Positions 1 through 8,043 of a stretch of 64,000 bases of DNA are shown piece by piece. Each line of letters starts with the position of its first letter. Within the stretch, counting starts at the first letter, position 1. Made by a program: the position numbers and the translations under genes. Origin of the DNA: Thermasporomyces sp036564245 (GTDB lineage: Bacteria; Actinomycetota; Actinomycetes; Propionibacteriales; Actinopolymorphaceae); contig DATCKU010000054.1 in assembly GCA_036564245.1 (NCBI GenBank), positions 1 to 64,000 of the forward strand, given 5' to 3'. Below the pieces are notes generated by a model. It saw only the letters and a program-made list of their open reading frames with translations. It was not told where the DNA came from and did not search any database.

Positions 1-72
1 GGGCTCACCGCGGGCAGATCCCAGGGCTCACCGCAGGCAGATCCCCGGGAGTCACCGCAGGTAGGCAGTCCC
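1..72. repeat. 23-bp tandem repeat at left edge
   Basis: Two near-identical 23-bp units (1-23 and 24-46, core GGGCTCACCGC then GGCAGATCCC) are followed by a diverged third unit at 47-72. The array probably continues to the left outside the window. The third unit encodes the last residues and stop codon of the AraC gene, so the repeat appears to have been copied outward from the 3' end of that gene. Units abut with no spacers, so this is not a CRISPR array. Confidence 0.75.
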
Positions 73-1074
73 ACCCCCGTTGCGGAATGCGCCCGGCGTG
101 AGCCCGTAGTGCCGGCGGAACGCCGTCGTGAAGTGGCGTACGTCGGGATACCCGCACGCGTGGGCGACCTCGGTGATGGTCGGCGCACCCTCGGCTGTGC
201 GTTCCAGCAGACGCTGCGCAGCGATCTCGAGCCGCAGCCGTACCAGGAAGTCGTGGATCGTGGTGCCGGTGTGAGTACGGAAGAGCCGACTCGCGTGCCG
301 CTCGCTGAGATGCACCTGGGCTGCCACGTCACGCACCGCCACCGGCCGGTCGAAGTTGTCGCGCAGGTACTGCACCATCGTTCGCGCCACCTGCTCGTCA
401 CGGTTCGTGGTGCGAAGGGAAGGCTCTGGAAGAAGCGCGGAGGTGGGGGCGAAGCATCGCGCGGTCTCGATCAGCAAGACGCCCGCCAACCGATCGATGG
501 TCTCGGATGACGCCGCGGCCGGCCTGGCAGCTTCCCGCGCCAGCAACTCGAGGATCCCCGGGATCCCGCTCGGCTGCTTCACCACCACAGGCGTTCGGAC
601 GCTCCCGAACGACTCCAGCAGCCGGCGTCCCTGGTCATCCTCGCCGCCCGACGCGCTCTTCTGTCCGCGTCGAGTACGACGAGTCGGCACGAGGGTGTAC
701 GACCAGAAGTGGATGGACAGCGGATCGTCCGTACTCGAGACGATCTCGTGCACGTCGCCCGGTCGGGCGAGGAACGTCGTCCCCGCATCGACGACGTACT
801 CGTCGTCACCGGTCCGGAAGAGGCCACGCCCCTCGTAGGCGTGACAGACCTCGAAGAACGAATGGGTGTGGAGGTAGTTGCGCCACGGGCGCGGCTCGTA
901 GAAACCCCAGTAGAGGAACTCGGCACGATGCTCGGCGATGTCGAGCCGGACGGGGACCGAGTTCAGACTCTCGATCACCCGTCCGTCGTACGGCAAGGAG
1001 CCACGACGCCCTGGAGAGCTTTGAGGGCCGTGGCCCCCGAAAGCCTCCAGGGTTCGTGCCGAGCCGCGGCTCAT
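52..1074 (-). CDS. AraC-family transcriptional regulator
   Basis: This is a cytoplasmic DNA-binding regulator of about 340 residues. The N-terminal part carries a cupin-like ligand-binding segment (motif HTHSFFEVCHAYEGRG). The C-terminal third is the double helix-turn-helix of AraC/XylS proteins (VRDVAAQVHLSERHASRLF, then TEVAHACGYPDVRHFTTAF and the family ending LTPGAFR). A longer frame reaches 1113, but ATG at 1074 is preferred because it lies one base after the TGA of the upstream oxygenase gene (TGACATG). The two genes are thus translationally coupled, and the regulator probably controls the oxygenase or responds to its substrate. The effector is not readable. The 3' end lies inside a tandem repeat. 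Confidence 0.88.
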   Translation of the reverse strand: MSRGSARTLEAFGGHGPQSSPGRRGSLPYDGRVIESLNSVPVRLDIAEHRAEFLYWGFYEPRPWRNYLHTHSFFEVCHAYEGRGLFRTGDDEYVVDAGTTFLARPGDVHEIVSSTDDPLSIHFWSYTLVPTRRTRRGQKSASGGEDDQGRRLLESFGSVRTPVVVKQPSGIPGILELLAREAARPAAASSETIDRLAGVLLIETARCFAPTSALLPEPSLRTTNRDEQVARTMVQYLRDNFDRPVAVRDVAAQVHLSERHASRLFRTHTGTTIHDFLVRLRLEIAAQRLLERTAEGAPTITEVAHACGYPDVRHFTTAFRRHYGLTPGAFRNGGGTAYLR

Positions 1075-1075
1075 G

Positions 1076-1846
1076 TCAGGCGGACGCGCTCCTCGACGTC
1101 GGGTCGATGCCACGCAGCATCATCCCCTGGCCCAACGATTGCGTGTGCCGGTCGACCGTCGGCGGGTCGGTCGGGTCGCGGAACTGCACGAGGACTGTGG
1201 TGCGTGGCTCGGACGTGGTGTTGATGCCGGAGCCGTGGACCGTGAGGTAGCTGAAGAAGAGCACGTCGCCCGCCTCCGCCTCGCACGGCACCGACGACTC
1301 GAGCGGCCATTTCTCGAACGGGAGGTGGAAGCCACCCTCGGACTCGTGCTCGATCGGCCCGTTCTTGTGGCTGCCTGGCACGACTCGCACGCATCCCTTG
1401 GCCAACGGAGCATCGTCGAAGTGGAAGATTGCCGCGGCCACCGAGTGCTTGGCGTGCGGGAAGTACGGATAGTCCTGGTGCATGGGGAAGGGCGAGCCCT
1501 TCTCGGGCGGCTTCACGAACATCTTCGTGTGGTGAAGCTGCACGTTCGGCGTCTTCATCAGTGCCGCGGCGATGTCGGTGAACCGTGGGTCGATGATGAG
1601 CTTGGAGAACGCCGCCGAGTAGAACTGCACGTCGTGACAGTGCCGCAGCATGGTCTGCTGGCCCATCGTCAGCTCGCGCGCGCTTCCCCACGTCGGATCG
1701 ACGTCGCGGTTGAGCCGCTCGACGAGGGCGTGGCACTCCTCGCGATATTCAGCGGCCTCCGACTTGCTCAGCAGACCCTTGACGAGCACGTAACCCGACT
1801 CTTCGTACGCGTCGACGTAGGCCTTGAGTTGTGTTTGATCGGTCAT
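1076..1846 (-). CDS. phytanoyl-CoA dioxygenase (PhyH) family protein
   Basis: This 256-residue protein is a non-haem iron, 2-oxoglutarate-dependent oxygenase of the PhyH family. The metal-binding HxD is seen at H123/D125 (PMHQDYPYFP), the distal histidine at H204 (TVHGSG) and the 2-oxoglutarate-binding arginine probably at R215 (EPRTTVLVQF). The length is normal for the family. GGGAGGG lies just upstream of the ATG. The gene is first of a two-gene unit with the AraC regulator. PhyH proteins in actinobacteria hydroxylate many small molecules, so the substrate is unknown; the linked AraC protein with its cupin domain suggests an inducible catabolic step. Confidence 0.87.
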   Translation of the reverse strand: MTDQTQLKAYVDAYEESGYVLVKGLLSKSEAAEYREECHALVERLNRDVDPTWGSARELTMGQQTMLRHCHDVQFYSAAFSKLIIDPRFTDIAAALMKTPNVQLHHTKMFVKPPEKGSPFPMHQDYPYFPHAKHSVAAAIFHFDDAPLAKGCVRVVPGSHKNGPIEHESEGGFHLPFEKWPLESSVPCEAEAGDVLFFSYLTVHGSGINTTSEPRTTVLVQFRDPTDPPTVDRHTQSLGQGMMLRGIDPTSRSASA

Positions 1847-2017
1847 GATCCCTCCCGGATGCTCCGGATGCGAACCGCGGCGTGCGCCTCACGTCGACCG
1901 TAGAGCCAACGTAAGCCATCGTCGCCGGGTGAGGACAGACATGGTTGTTGAAAATCCGGACACGAGGTGGATCTTGCAACGTGTCCCGGACGTACCTCCC
2001 CGCGTGCCGTCGCCGCC

Positions 2018-2102
2018 CAAAATGACCATGTGCACTACGCCCGTCGGAGGTGCACCACGTGTCGGCACGTGTCGCAGGTCCGAAACGGCACCAGTGCCGC
2101 CA
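2018..2102 (+). repeat. intergenic repeat family R1, copy 1
   Basis: This lies in the 350-bp spacer (1847-2196) between the divergent PhyH and PfkB genes. It shares AATGACCATGTGCACTACG and a CACGTGTCGGCACGTGTCG centre with copies at 40024-40108 and 43484-43575. The left arm is well kept and the right arm is degenerate. The rest of the spacer shows no other recognisable element; promoters for both genes must lie here but none is clear. Confidence 0.75.
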
Positions 2103-2196
2103 CGGCTTCTTCCGGCTGGGCGCTCGGCGTCAGGGCTCAGGTCGTACGGCGACGTCGTGCCATGGCCATGAGCGGCCGCGGCTAGGGTGAGGCCTC

Positions 2197-3123
2197 GTGG
2201 CGAGCCTCGTCTTCGTGGGATCGGTCAACGCGGACACGATCGCCGTGGTCCCCCATCTGCCGAGCCCGGACGAGCGACTGCTCGCCGACGCCGTCGTCCA
2301 CGCCGGCGGAGGAAACTCCGCGACCGCGGCTGTCGCGGCGGCCCGCCTGGGCGGCGATGTCGCCTTCGTGGGACCGGTCGCAGCAGACGAGCAAGGCGCC
2401 CGGATCCGGGAGGATCTCGCTCGAGAGGGAGTCGACGTCAGCGGCCTCGTCGAGGTGCCGGCCGGTCAGGGCGGTGCCAGCGTGGTTCTCGTCGACCAGT
2501 CGACCGGTACGCGCTCGATCTGCACTCGACCGCTGCCCCCATTCAAGATTCCGGACACGAGCCCAGCCCTGGACCTCATGTCGGCCGCACGCTGGGTGCA
2601 CGCCGATCATCTCGGCTGGGCAGCGGTACGAGAGTGGCTGACGACCTTCCGGCGCGCAGGAAGCGATGGCGACCGCATGCCGCGGGTCTCGGTCGACGCA
2701 GGCAATCCCATTCCGGGGTTCTCGCCCTCAGGAGTCGATCTCTATGCCCCCACGGTGGCGTCCCTGCGACGGTCATACGGCGAGCTTCCCGTCGGCGACC
2801 TGCTCGACCGTGCGCTCGCCGACGGCGCCCACTGCGTGGTCGCGACCGATGGCGGACAGGGCTCTTACGCCGCACGCCGTCCGGGTGAGCACGTGCACGT
2901 CCCCGCGTTCGATGTCGAGGTGGTCAGCACCCTCGGAGCCGGTGACGTCTTCCACGGCGCGCTGCTGGTCGCCGTCGACCGCGGCCTCGACCTTCCCGAG
3001 GCCCTGCGCTACGCGAACGCGGTCGCCGCGCTCTCGTGCCGCGCCATCGACGGCCGGTCCGGAATCCCGACCCATGCCGAGGTGACCGAGTTCCTCGCTC
3101 AGCAAGGTGCAGCCGCGCGGTAG
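2197..3123 (+). CDS. PfkB-family carbohydrate/nucleoside kinase
   Basis: This 308-residue sugar kinase is of the ribokinase/PfkB superfamily. An N-terminal substrate-side motif GGGN lies at residues 37-40. The C-terminal PfkB signature STLGAGDVFHGALL carries the anion hole and catalytic base, GAGD at 247-250 with D250. Length matches ribokinases and fructokinases. Translation starts at GTG. The gene stands alone between an intergenic repeat and the trp leader, so context does not reveal the substrate. Ribokinase, fructokinase, 2-keto-3-deoxygluconate kinase or sulfofructose kinase are all possible; only the superfamily is secure. Confidence 0.85.
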   Translation: MASLVFVGSVNADTIAVVPHLPSPDERLLADAVVHAGGGNSATAAVAAARLGGDVAFVGPVAADEQGARIREDLAREGVDVSGLVEVPAGQGGASVVLVDQSTGTRSICTRPLPPFKIPDTSPALDLMSAARWVHADHLGWAAVREWLTTFRRAGSDGDRMPRVSVDAGNPIPGFSPSGVDLYAPTVASLRRSYGELPVGDLLDRALADGAHCVVATDGGQGSYAARRPGEHVHVPAFDVEVVSTLGAGDVFHGALLVAVDRGLDLPEALRYANAVAALSCRAIDGRSGIPTHAEVTEFLAQQGAAAR

Positions 3124-3188
3124 CACTTGACTGAGGACCCCCTCACGAGGTCTGGCGTCGTGGCGACTTTGGGTTATGCTTTCCGGCC

Positions 3189-3236
3189 ATGAAGCTGCGG
3201 ATCCGACACCAGCACCAGTGGTGGCGCCGCCTGTAG
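3189..3236 (+). CDS. trpL: trp operon leader peptide
   Basis: This 15-codon reading frame, MKLRIRHQHQWWRRL, has two adjacent TGG codons and ends 116 bp before the anthranilate synthase gene. Tandem Trp codons in a tiny frame directly before a transcription terminator and a trpE gene are the hallmark of ribosome-mediated attenuation. TTCCGG-type sequence precedes the ATG and the ribosome site is weak. The stop codon TAG sits in the loop of a small hairpin (3226-3241). Confidence 0.85.
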   Translation: MKLRIRHQHQWWRRL

Positions 3237-3282
3237 GCGGCTGCCCGGATCCGCGCATGTGACGGTACGAGCGACCGCCTGC
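3197..3282 (+). promoter_or_regulatory. trp attenuator: alternative RNA pairings
   Basis: Three competing pairings can be read. Segment 3197-3205 (GCGGATCCG, inside the leader peptide) pairs with 3246-3254 over 9 bases. GCCGCC/GGCGGC makes a 6-bp hairpin at 3226-3241 around the leader stop codon. AGGCGG at 3235-3240 can instead pair with CCGCCT at 3275-3280, which would break the terminator stem. A ribosome stalled on the two Trp codons (3219-3224) would cover the region just before the antiterminator strand. The pairings are read by eye, not folded. Confidence 0.7.
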
Positions 3283-3300
3283 ACCGGCGGTCGCTTTCTC
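3269..3300 (+). terminator. intrinsic terminator of the trp attenuator
   Basis: A perfect 9-bp GC-rich stem, GCGACCGCC (3271-3279) with GGCGGTCGC (3286-3294), has a 6-base loop and is followed by TTTCTC. It extends by A-T at 3270/3295. It lies between the trp leader peptide and trpE(G). Confidence 0.85.
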
Positions 3301-3352
3301 GTCTCCGCGACAGGCGTTCGCTCGGTGCGGGCCAAGCAGAGAAGGGCCGACC

Positions 3353-5656
3353 ATGAACGCCACAGCTCGACAGACACCCTCTGAACACCACCAGCGCTAC
3401 CGAACAGCCGGCGGTATCACGATCGACCGCACTGCGACTCCGACCGACCTCACCTCGGTGAGCGAAGCGGAGATCTCGGAACGCCTTGCGGAATTCGCGG
3501 TCGACCTCGAGCGTCGCCGCGGCGGCATCCTGAGCTCAGGCATCGACTACCCTGGCCGGTACACCCGCTGGCATGTTGCCTACATCGATCCTCCGGTCGA
3601 GATCACAGCCCGCGGTCGAGTGATCGCTGCGACTGCGCTCAACGGCCGTGGGCGGGTTCTGCTGCCCGTCATTGCGGACGCCGTGGCCGCGACCGGCCGT
3701 GTCCTGGTGAGAACGCCCGATCGGGTCGCGGTCGAGATTCCGGCGGCAGAAACCCGCTTCCCGGAGGAGGAGCGCAGCCGCCAGCCAAGCGTCTTCTCCG
3801 CCCTGCGCGCCATCGTCGCGGCGTTCGCCCACCCGGACGATCACCAGCTCGGACTCTACGGCGCCTACGGCTACGACCTCGCGTTCCAGTTCGAGCCGCT
3901 CAGGCTGGCCCACGACCGTTCGCCTAGCGGGCCTCCCGGGTCGGAGGACATGCACATGCCGCCCTCTCCCAGGGACCTCGTGCTCCATCTGCCCGACGAG
4001 ATCCTGATGGTCGACCGCAAACGCGAGCTTGCCGTGCGATATTCGTACGACTTCACGATCGGCGACACGACGACGGTCGGCCAGTCGCGTGCGACCGAGC
4101 CGACGCCGACCCCACGTGCTGGAAAGCCGCTCCCGCCTCCGCCCACGCCAGGCCGTTTCGCGCAGATCGTACGCGAGGCAAAGGAGAGGTTCCTGCGCGG
4201 CGACCTCTTCGAAGTGACGCCAAGCCATGTCGTCTCGGCCCGCTGCGAATCACCCGCGAGGCTCTACACCCGGCTGCGTGAGCTGAACCCCGCGCCGTAC
4301 GAGTTCTTCTTCAACCTCGGCGAGGGCGAGTATCTCGTCGGAGCCTCACCGGAGATGTACGTCCGCGTGACCGGAGATCGGGTCGAGACCTGCCCCATCG
4401 CCGGGACGATCAACCGCGGTGCCGACGCCTTCGAGGACGCCGAACGCATCCAGACGTTGCTGACCTCGCAAAAGGACGACGCCGAGCTCACCATGTGCAC
4501 CGACGTCGACCGAAACGACAAGGCGCGTATCTGCGTGCCGGGCAGCGTCCGGGTCATCGGTCGTCGGCAGATCGAGCTCTACAGCCGGCTGATCCACACC
4601 GTCGACCACATCGAGGGCAGGCTTCGGCCCGGCATGGACGCGTTCGACGCGTTTCTCACCCACATGTGGGCCGTCACGGTCACCGGAGCGCCGAAGCAGT
4701 GGGCGATGCAGTTCATCGAGGATCACGAGGACGGGCCACGGCGGTGGTACGGCGGCGCGATCGGCTTCGTCGGTTTCGACAGATCCATGAACACCGGGCT
4801 CATCTTGCGGGCTGCCCACATCGAGGATGGCATCGCGTCGGTACGGGTCGGTGCGACGTTGCTCTACGACTCCGACCCCGAGGCCGAAGAACGCGAGACC
4901 TACCTCAAGGCTCGGGCCGTGCTGGACGCGCTCGGCGAGGCCGACGGAGTGTCGGGAAGCGCCGAGCGGGACACGCTGTCGGCTGCGTCGAACGAGTCGC
5001 TCACCGACCTCGACCGTCCCGGCGAGGGGATGCGGGTACTCGTCGTCGACCACCAGGACTCGTTCGTCCATACGCTGGGCGACTACTTCCGGCAGCAGGG
5101 CGCCGAGGTCACGACGCTGCGGTTCGGATTCCCCGAAAGCGTCCTCGACGACATGGCACCCGATCTGGTCGTGCTGTCGCCCGGCCCTGGGCGACCGACC
5201 GACTTCGACTGCGCCTCGTTGCTGAAGGCGCTGGAAGCCCGACGCCTGCCGGTCTTCGGCGTGTGCCTCGGTCTGCAGGCGATGGTGGAGTACGACGGTG
5301 GCAAACTGGACCTGCTCTCCTATCCGGCGCACGGCAAGGACCTCGAGGTACGTGTGCAGGGCGGCAGGCTTTTCGCCGGGTTTGCGCATCCGAGCTTTCG
5401 CGCCGCGCGTTACCACTCGCTCTACGCCACGCCTGAGCAGGTCGAGGCGGCCGGCGGCCACTACCAGATCACCGCAACTGGCGAGGATCCCAACGCCGGG
5501 AGCACGGGGATCGTCACCATGGCGATCGAGGACGACGTACGACGGTGGTACGCCGTGCAGTTCCACCCCGAGTCGATCCTCACCACGGCTGGCCGTGCCG
5601 GACACCGGATCATCGGCAACGTCCTCCGGTCATGTCGGTCCGACCGGTCGTCCTAG
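3353..5656 (+). CDS. trpE(G): fused anthranilate synthase, components I and II
   Basis: This 767-residue enzyme converts chorismate and glutamine to anthranilate, the first committed step of tryptophan synthesis. Residues about 50-520 form the TrpE chorismate-binding domain, with the conserved segments CPIAGTI, DAELTMCTDVDRND and VTVTGAPK. From about residue 560 (MRVLVVDHQDSF) a class I glutamine amidotransferase follows, with the triad C638 (GVCLGLQ), H738 and E740 (QFHPES). Fused TrpE(G) proteins are known from rhizobia, Azospirillum and some actinobacteria. PhzE is the main alternative, but the trp leader and attenuator directly upstream favour tryptophan synthesis. No other trp gene lies nearby. 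Confidence 0.93.
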   Translation: MNATARQTPSEHHQRYRTAGGITIDRTATPTDLTSVSEAEISERLAEFAVDLERRRGGILSSGIDYPGRYTRWHVAYIDPPVEITARGRVIAATALNGRGRVLLPVIADAVAATGRVLVRTPDRVAVEIPAAETRFPEEERSRQPSVFSALRAIVAAFAHPDDHQLGLYGAYGYDLAFQFEPLRLAHDRSPSGPPGSEDMHMPPSPRDLVLHLPDEILMVDRKRELAVRYSYDFTIGDTTTVGQSRATEPTPTPRAGKPLPPPPTPGRFAQIVREAKERFLRGDLFEVTPSHVVSARCESPARLYTRLRELNPAPYEFFFNLGEGEYLVGASPEMYVRVTGDRVETCPIAGTINRGADAFEDAERIQTLLTSQKDDAELTMCTDVDRNDKARICVPGSVRVIGRRQIELYSRLIHTVDHIEGRLRPGMDAFDAFLTHMWAVTVTGAPKQWAMQFIEDHEDGPRRWYGGAIGFVGFDRSMNTGLILRAAHIEDGIASVRVGATLLYDSDPEAEERETYLKARAVLDALGEADGVSGSAERDTLSAASNESLTDLDRPGEGMRVLVVDHQDSFVHTLGDYFRQQGAEVTTLRFGFPESVLDDMAPDLVVLSPGPGRPTDFDCASLLKALEARRLPVFGVCLGLQAMVEYDGGKLDLLSYPAHGKDLEVRVQGGRLFAGFAHPSFRAARYHSLYATPEQVEAAGGHYQITATGEDPNAGSTGIVTMAIEDDVRRWYAVQFHPESILTTAGRAGHRIIGNVLRSCRSDRSS

Positions 5657-5749
5657 GTGGGCGTCTTCGGTGGGTACGTCAATCTGGTTTGCGATGTCGC
5701 GGGGCGCCAGGTCAACCTGAACGTCGTGGACCTGAACCTCGTGGACGGC

Positions 5750-6658
5750 ATGTCGGCGGTAGACCCGGCAGACGCCACAGAGCTGATAGCGCCGGCTCTC
5801 GCCGCCGTGGAGCAGGAGCGCCCCGGCATCGCCACCCCACCGATCCGCCTGGTCGACATGGGTTTCTCGAGCTATGTGTTCGCGACCGGGTCCGGATACA
5901 TCGTGCGAGTCGCCCGGACCCCGCAGGCGGCCAGCGGGCAACGTCGAGAATGCGAGCTGCTGCCGAGGCTCGCTGGTCTCCTGCCGGTCGCGGTTCCGGT
6001 CCCCGAGTGGCGACTGGAGCCTGGCACGACGTCGAGGTTCGGAGCCATGGCGTACGCCCGGATCGACGGGCGCACGTTGCCCCGAGACGCTCGCTGCTTA
6101 GCACGGCTCGTCACCCAGCTCGCGAGCGTTCTCGTTCGAGTGCACGGGATCGACCGAGAGGCGGTTGCCGCTGGCGTCACCAGTCTCGACGAGTGGAAGC
6201 AGGCGACGATCTCCTGGGTGACGAGGGCCGTCGACCACCTCACTGGCGAGGTTTCCGCTGCCGAGCACGCGCGACTAGTCCGCTGGCGGGAGCGTTTCGT
6301 CGCCCACGTCGAGAGGTTGTCCGACGACACGGCAGTCGTGATCCACGGCGACCTCTGGCACGACAACATCCTCATCCGCGACGATGAGATCGTCGGCGTT
6401 CTAGACTGGGAGTCCGCCGCGATCACGGACCCGGCCGCGGACCTCGCCCCGGTCTGGGACATCGACGACGAGATGGGCAAGGCACTGGTGCGCACGTACC
6501 AGCACATGACATCGCCCGATCCTTCGCTTGCCGATCGGGTACGTCTGTTCCGTGTGGCCCGAAGCGTGAGCGGTATCACGTGGTGTCTGGAGAACAACGA
6601 TCTCGAGGAATACCGCGAATCGCTGGCGAAGGTGCGACGCGTGCTCCCGTTGACCTGA
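5750..6658 (+). CDS. aminoglycoside phosphotransferase-like kinase
   Basis: This protein of about 302 residues is of the APH/choline-kinase fold. It carries the catalytic loop HGDLWHDN and the metal-binding LDWESAAITDPAADLA. The frame opens at GTG 5657 directly after the trpE(G) stop, but the first 31 residues of that frame resemble nothing in the family. ATG at 5750 (MSAVDPADATEL) is therefore preferred, without certainty. Members phosphorylate aminoglycosides, macrolides, choline or other small hydroxyl compounds, so resistance cannot be inferred. A broken relative follows at 6704-7340. Confidence 0.82.
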   Translation: MSAVDPADATELIAPALAAVEQERPGIATPPIRLVDMGFSSYVFATGSGYIVRVARTPQAASGQRRECELLPRLAGLLPVAVPVPEWRLEPGTTSRFGAMAYARIDGRTLPRDARCLARLVTQLASVLVRVHGIDREAVAAGVTSLDEWKQATISWVTRAVDHLTGEVSAAEHARLVRWRERFVAHVERLSDDTAVVIHGDLWHDNILIRDDEIVGVLDWESAAITDPAADLAPVWDIDDEMGKALVRTYQHMTSPDPSLADRVRLFRVARSVSGITWCLENNDLEEYRESLAKVRRVLPLT

Positions 6659-6703
6659 TGTCGGAGGTTTGAACGTTGGGTCTGGTCAACGAGGACGTGC
6701 TCG

Positions 6704-7340
6704 GTGGTTGCTCGACGGGTGTTCGGTGCCGATGCGTCGGTCCTGAGCTCGAGCCTGTTGGCGGAGGGAACAGGCAACCTCGCTCACCTCCTCACGTTGC
6801 GCGGTCACGATCGCCGTTACGTGTTCCGGTTCAACCGTGGGCTCCGGGAGGACACATACGACACGGAGGTCGCCACCGACAAGCCGGTCGCGGAGGCAAC
6901 GGGCGTACGGGTCCCCGATCTTCGCCATCGACCGCAGCTGTGCAGAGGCACCCACCGCGTACATGGTGATGGAGTACCTCACCGGTGAAGACTGGGTGGA
7001 GCTGTGCCGACCCGACAACACGCACACCACTCCTCGTGAGAAGCGTGAGATCCGTGCTGCCACAGGCCGCTTCTACGCCGACCTTCATGCCGTGACGCGT
7101 CCGGCTTCGCCGGAGGAAAGCATCTCGACGATCCTCCTGAGGCTCTCCCAGCTTGCCGGAGCCGCCGACGCCGGCATGCCCGTCGACGACGAGGCACTGG
7201 CACGGCTGGGGTTGTACAGCCAGCTGAGCCTGTGGGCCATCATCGCGGCCGAGAATGCGCCTGCCGAGAAGAAGCAGTGGATCCGGGAGCAGAAGCTTCC
7301 GGTGATCAACCAATTGATCGATCGCATCGCAAGCTTGTGA
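6704..7340 (+). pseudogene. frameshifted APH-like gene relic
   Basis: One frame from GTG 6704 encodes a plausible N-lobe (SSLLAEGTGNLAHLL, YVFRFNRGLREDTYDTEVA). It loses sense near 6880-6915, where a second frame takes over (SPIFAIDRSCAEAP, YMVMEYLTGEDWVEL, RFYADLHAVTR). This runs to a stop at 7340. The C-terminal part has no HGDxxxxN catalytic loop and no DxD metal site, so even joined the product would lack the kinase core. It is probably a decayed paralogue of the preceding gene; a programmed shift is unlikely because the catalytic residues are missing. Confidence 0.65.
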
Positions 7341-7370
7341 CACGCCACACGGGTCGTACCAAAACCGTCG

Positions 7371-7886
7371 TCACGACCGCTCACGAAACGCCGGAGCGCG
7401 ACTGGTCGCCTGGCGCGGCTGGGAATGCAGCAAAGGCAGCGTCCGCGACCCGATGACCGTGGACAGGACGATCACGCTGGTCGACCGTGCGACCAACGAC
7501 GACGCGTTCAGGCGTAGCAGGATGTCCTGCAGGTCCTGGTGTGAGGATGCCGCAACCTTGCACAGCACGTCACCAGTGCCGGTGATCGCATAGGCCTCCA
7601 ATACCCCGGGTACGCCCTCCAGATATGCGGCGACATCTGACAACGCCCCTTGGACGATCTCCAACGTCACGAAGGCCTGCACCGGAAACCCGGCCGCCGC
7701 CAGGTCGATGTCAGGCCCGTAGCCGGTGATGACACCGGCCCGCTCGAGCCGGTTGAGCCGCGACTGCACGGTCGCCCGCGCCACCTTCAAGGACCGGGAC
7801 AACTCGAGCAACCCAGCACGTGGCCGCTCCCGCAATGCAGTGAGCAAGGCGAGATCCAGGGCGTCGAGTGTCACACCATCAGCCAT
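7371..7886 (-). CDS. Lrp/AsnC-family regulator
   Basis: This 171-residue DNA-binding protein has an N-terminal helix-turn-helix (LDLALLTALRERP, LSRSLKVARATVQSRLNRLE). The following RAM ligand-binding domain contains LEAYAITGTGDVLCKVA. Lrp proteins sense amino acids and form octamers. The gene is divergent from hppD-hmgA-fahA across 157 bp, so the likely role is control of tyrosine/homogentisate catabolism in response to an aromatic amino acid or keto acid; that role is inferred from position only. The C-terminal 20 residues are Arg/Ser-rich and outside the family domain. Confidence 0.9.
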   Translation of the reverse strand: MADGVTLDALDLALLTALRERPRAGLLELSRSLKVARATVQSRLNRLERAGVITGYGPDIDLAAAGFPVQAFVTLEIVQGALSDVAAYLEGVPGVLEAYAITGTGDVLCKVAASSHQDLQDILLRLNASSLVARSTSVIVLSTVIGSRTLPLLHSQPRQATSRAPAFRERS

Positions 7887-8043
7887 GCAGCGAACCCATC
7901 AACTGAAACTAGACAAAATGCACAGCAATCAAGGCCAATCATTACAGCGATGCGGCAAATCGGCTAGTTCAGATGACATCGCTTGTATTGATTAGCCCTC
8001 TTGACTATCCATTTCGACATCAGCGTCACGGGAGGGCAGCGCC
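7887..8043. promoter_or_regulatory. divergent promoter region of the Lrp gene and hppD operon
   Basis: This stretch is clearly AT-richer than its surroundings. It holds an inverted pair CTGAAACTAG (7903-7912) and CTAGTTCAG (7964-7972), and several AATCA/TGATT-type half sites (near 7926, 7936 and 7990), as expected for Lrp binding. TTGACT near 8002 could be a -35 element for hppD. GGGAGGG ends 7 bases before the hppD ATG. Confidence 0.5.

Noticed and set aside
1..72. CRISPR-like repeats at the left edge
   Set aside because: Units abut directly without spacers and one unit is coding.
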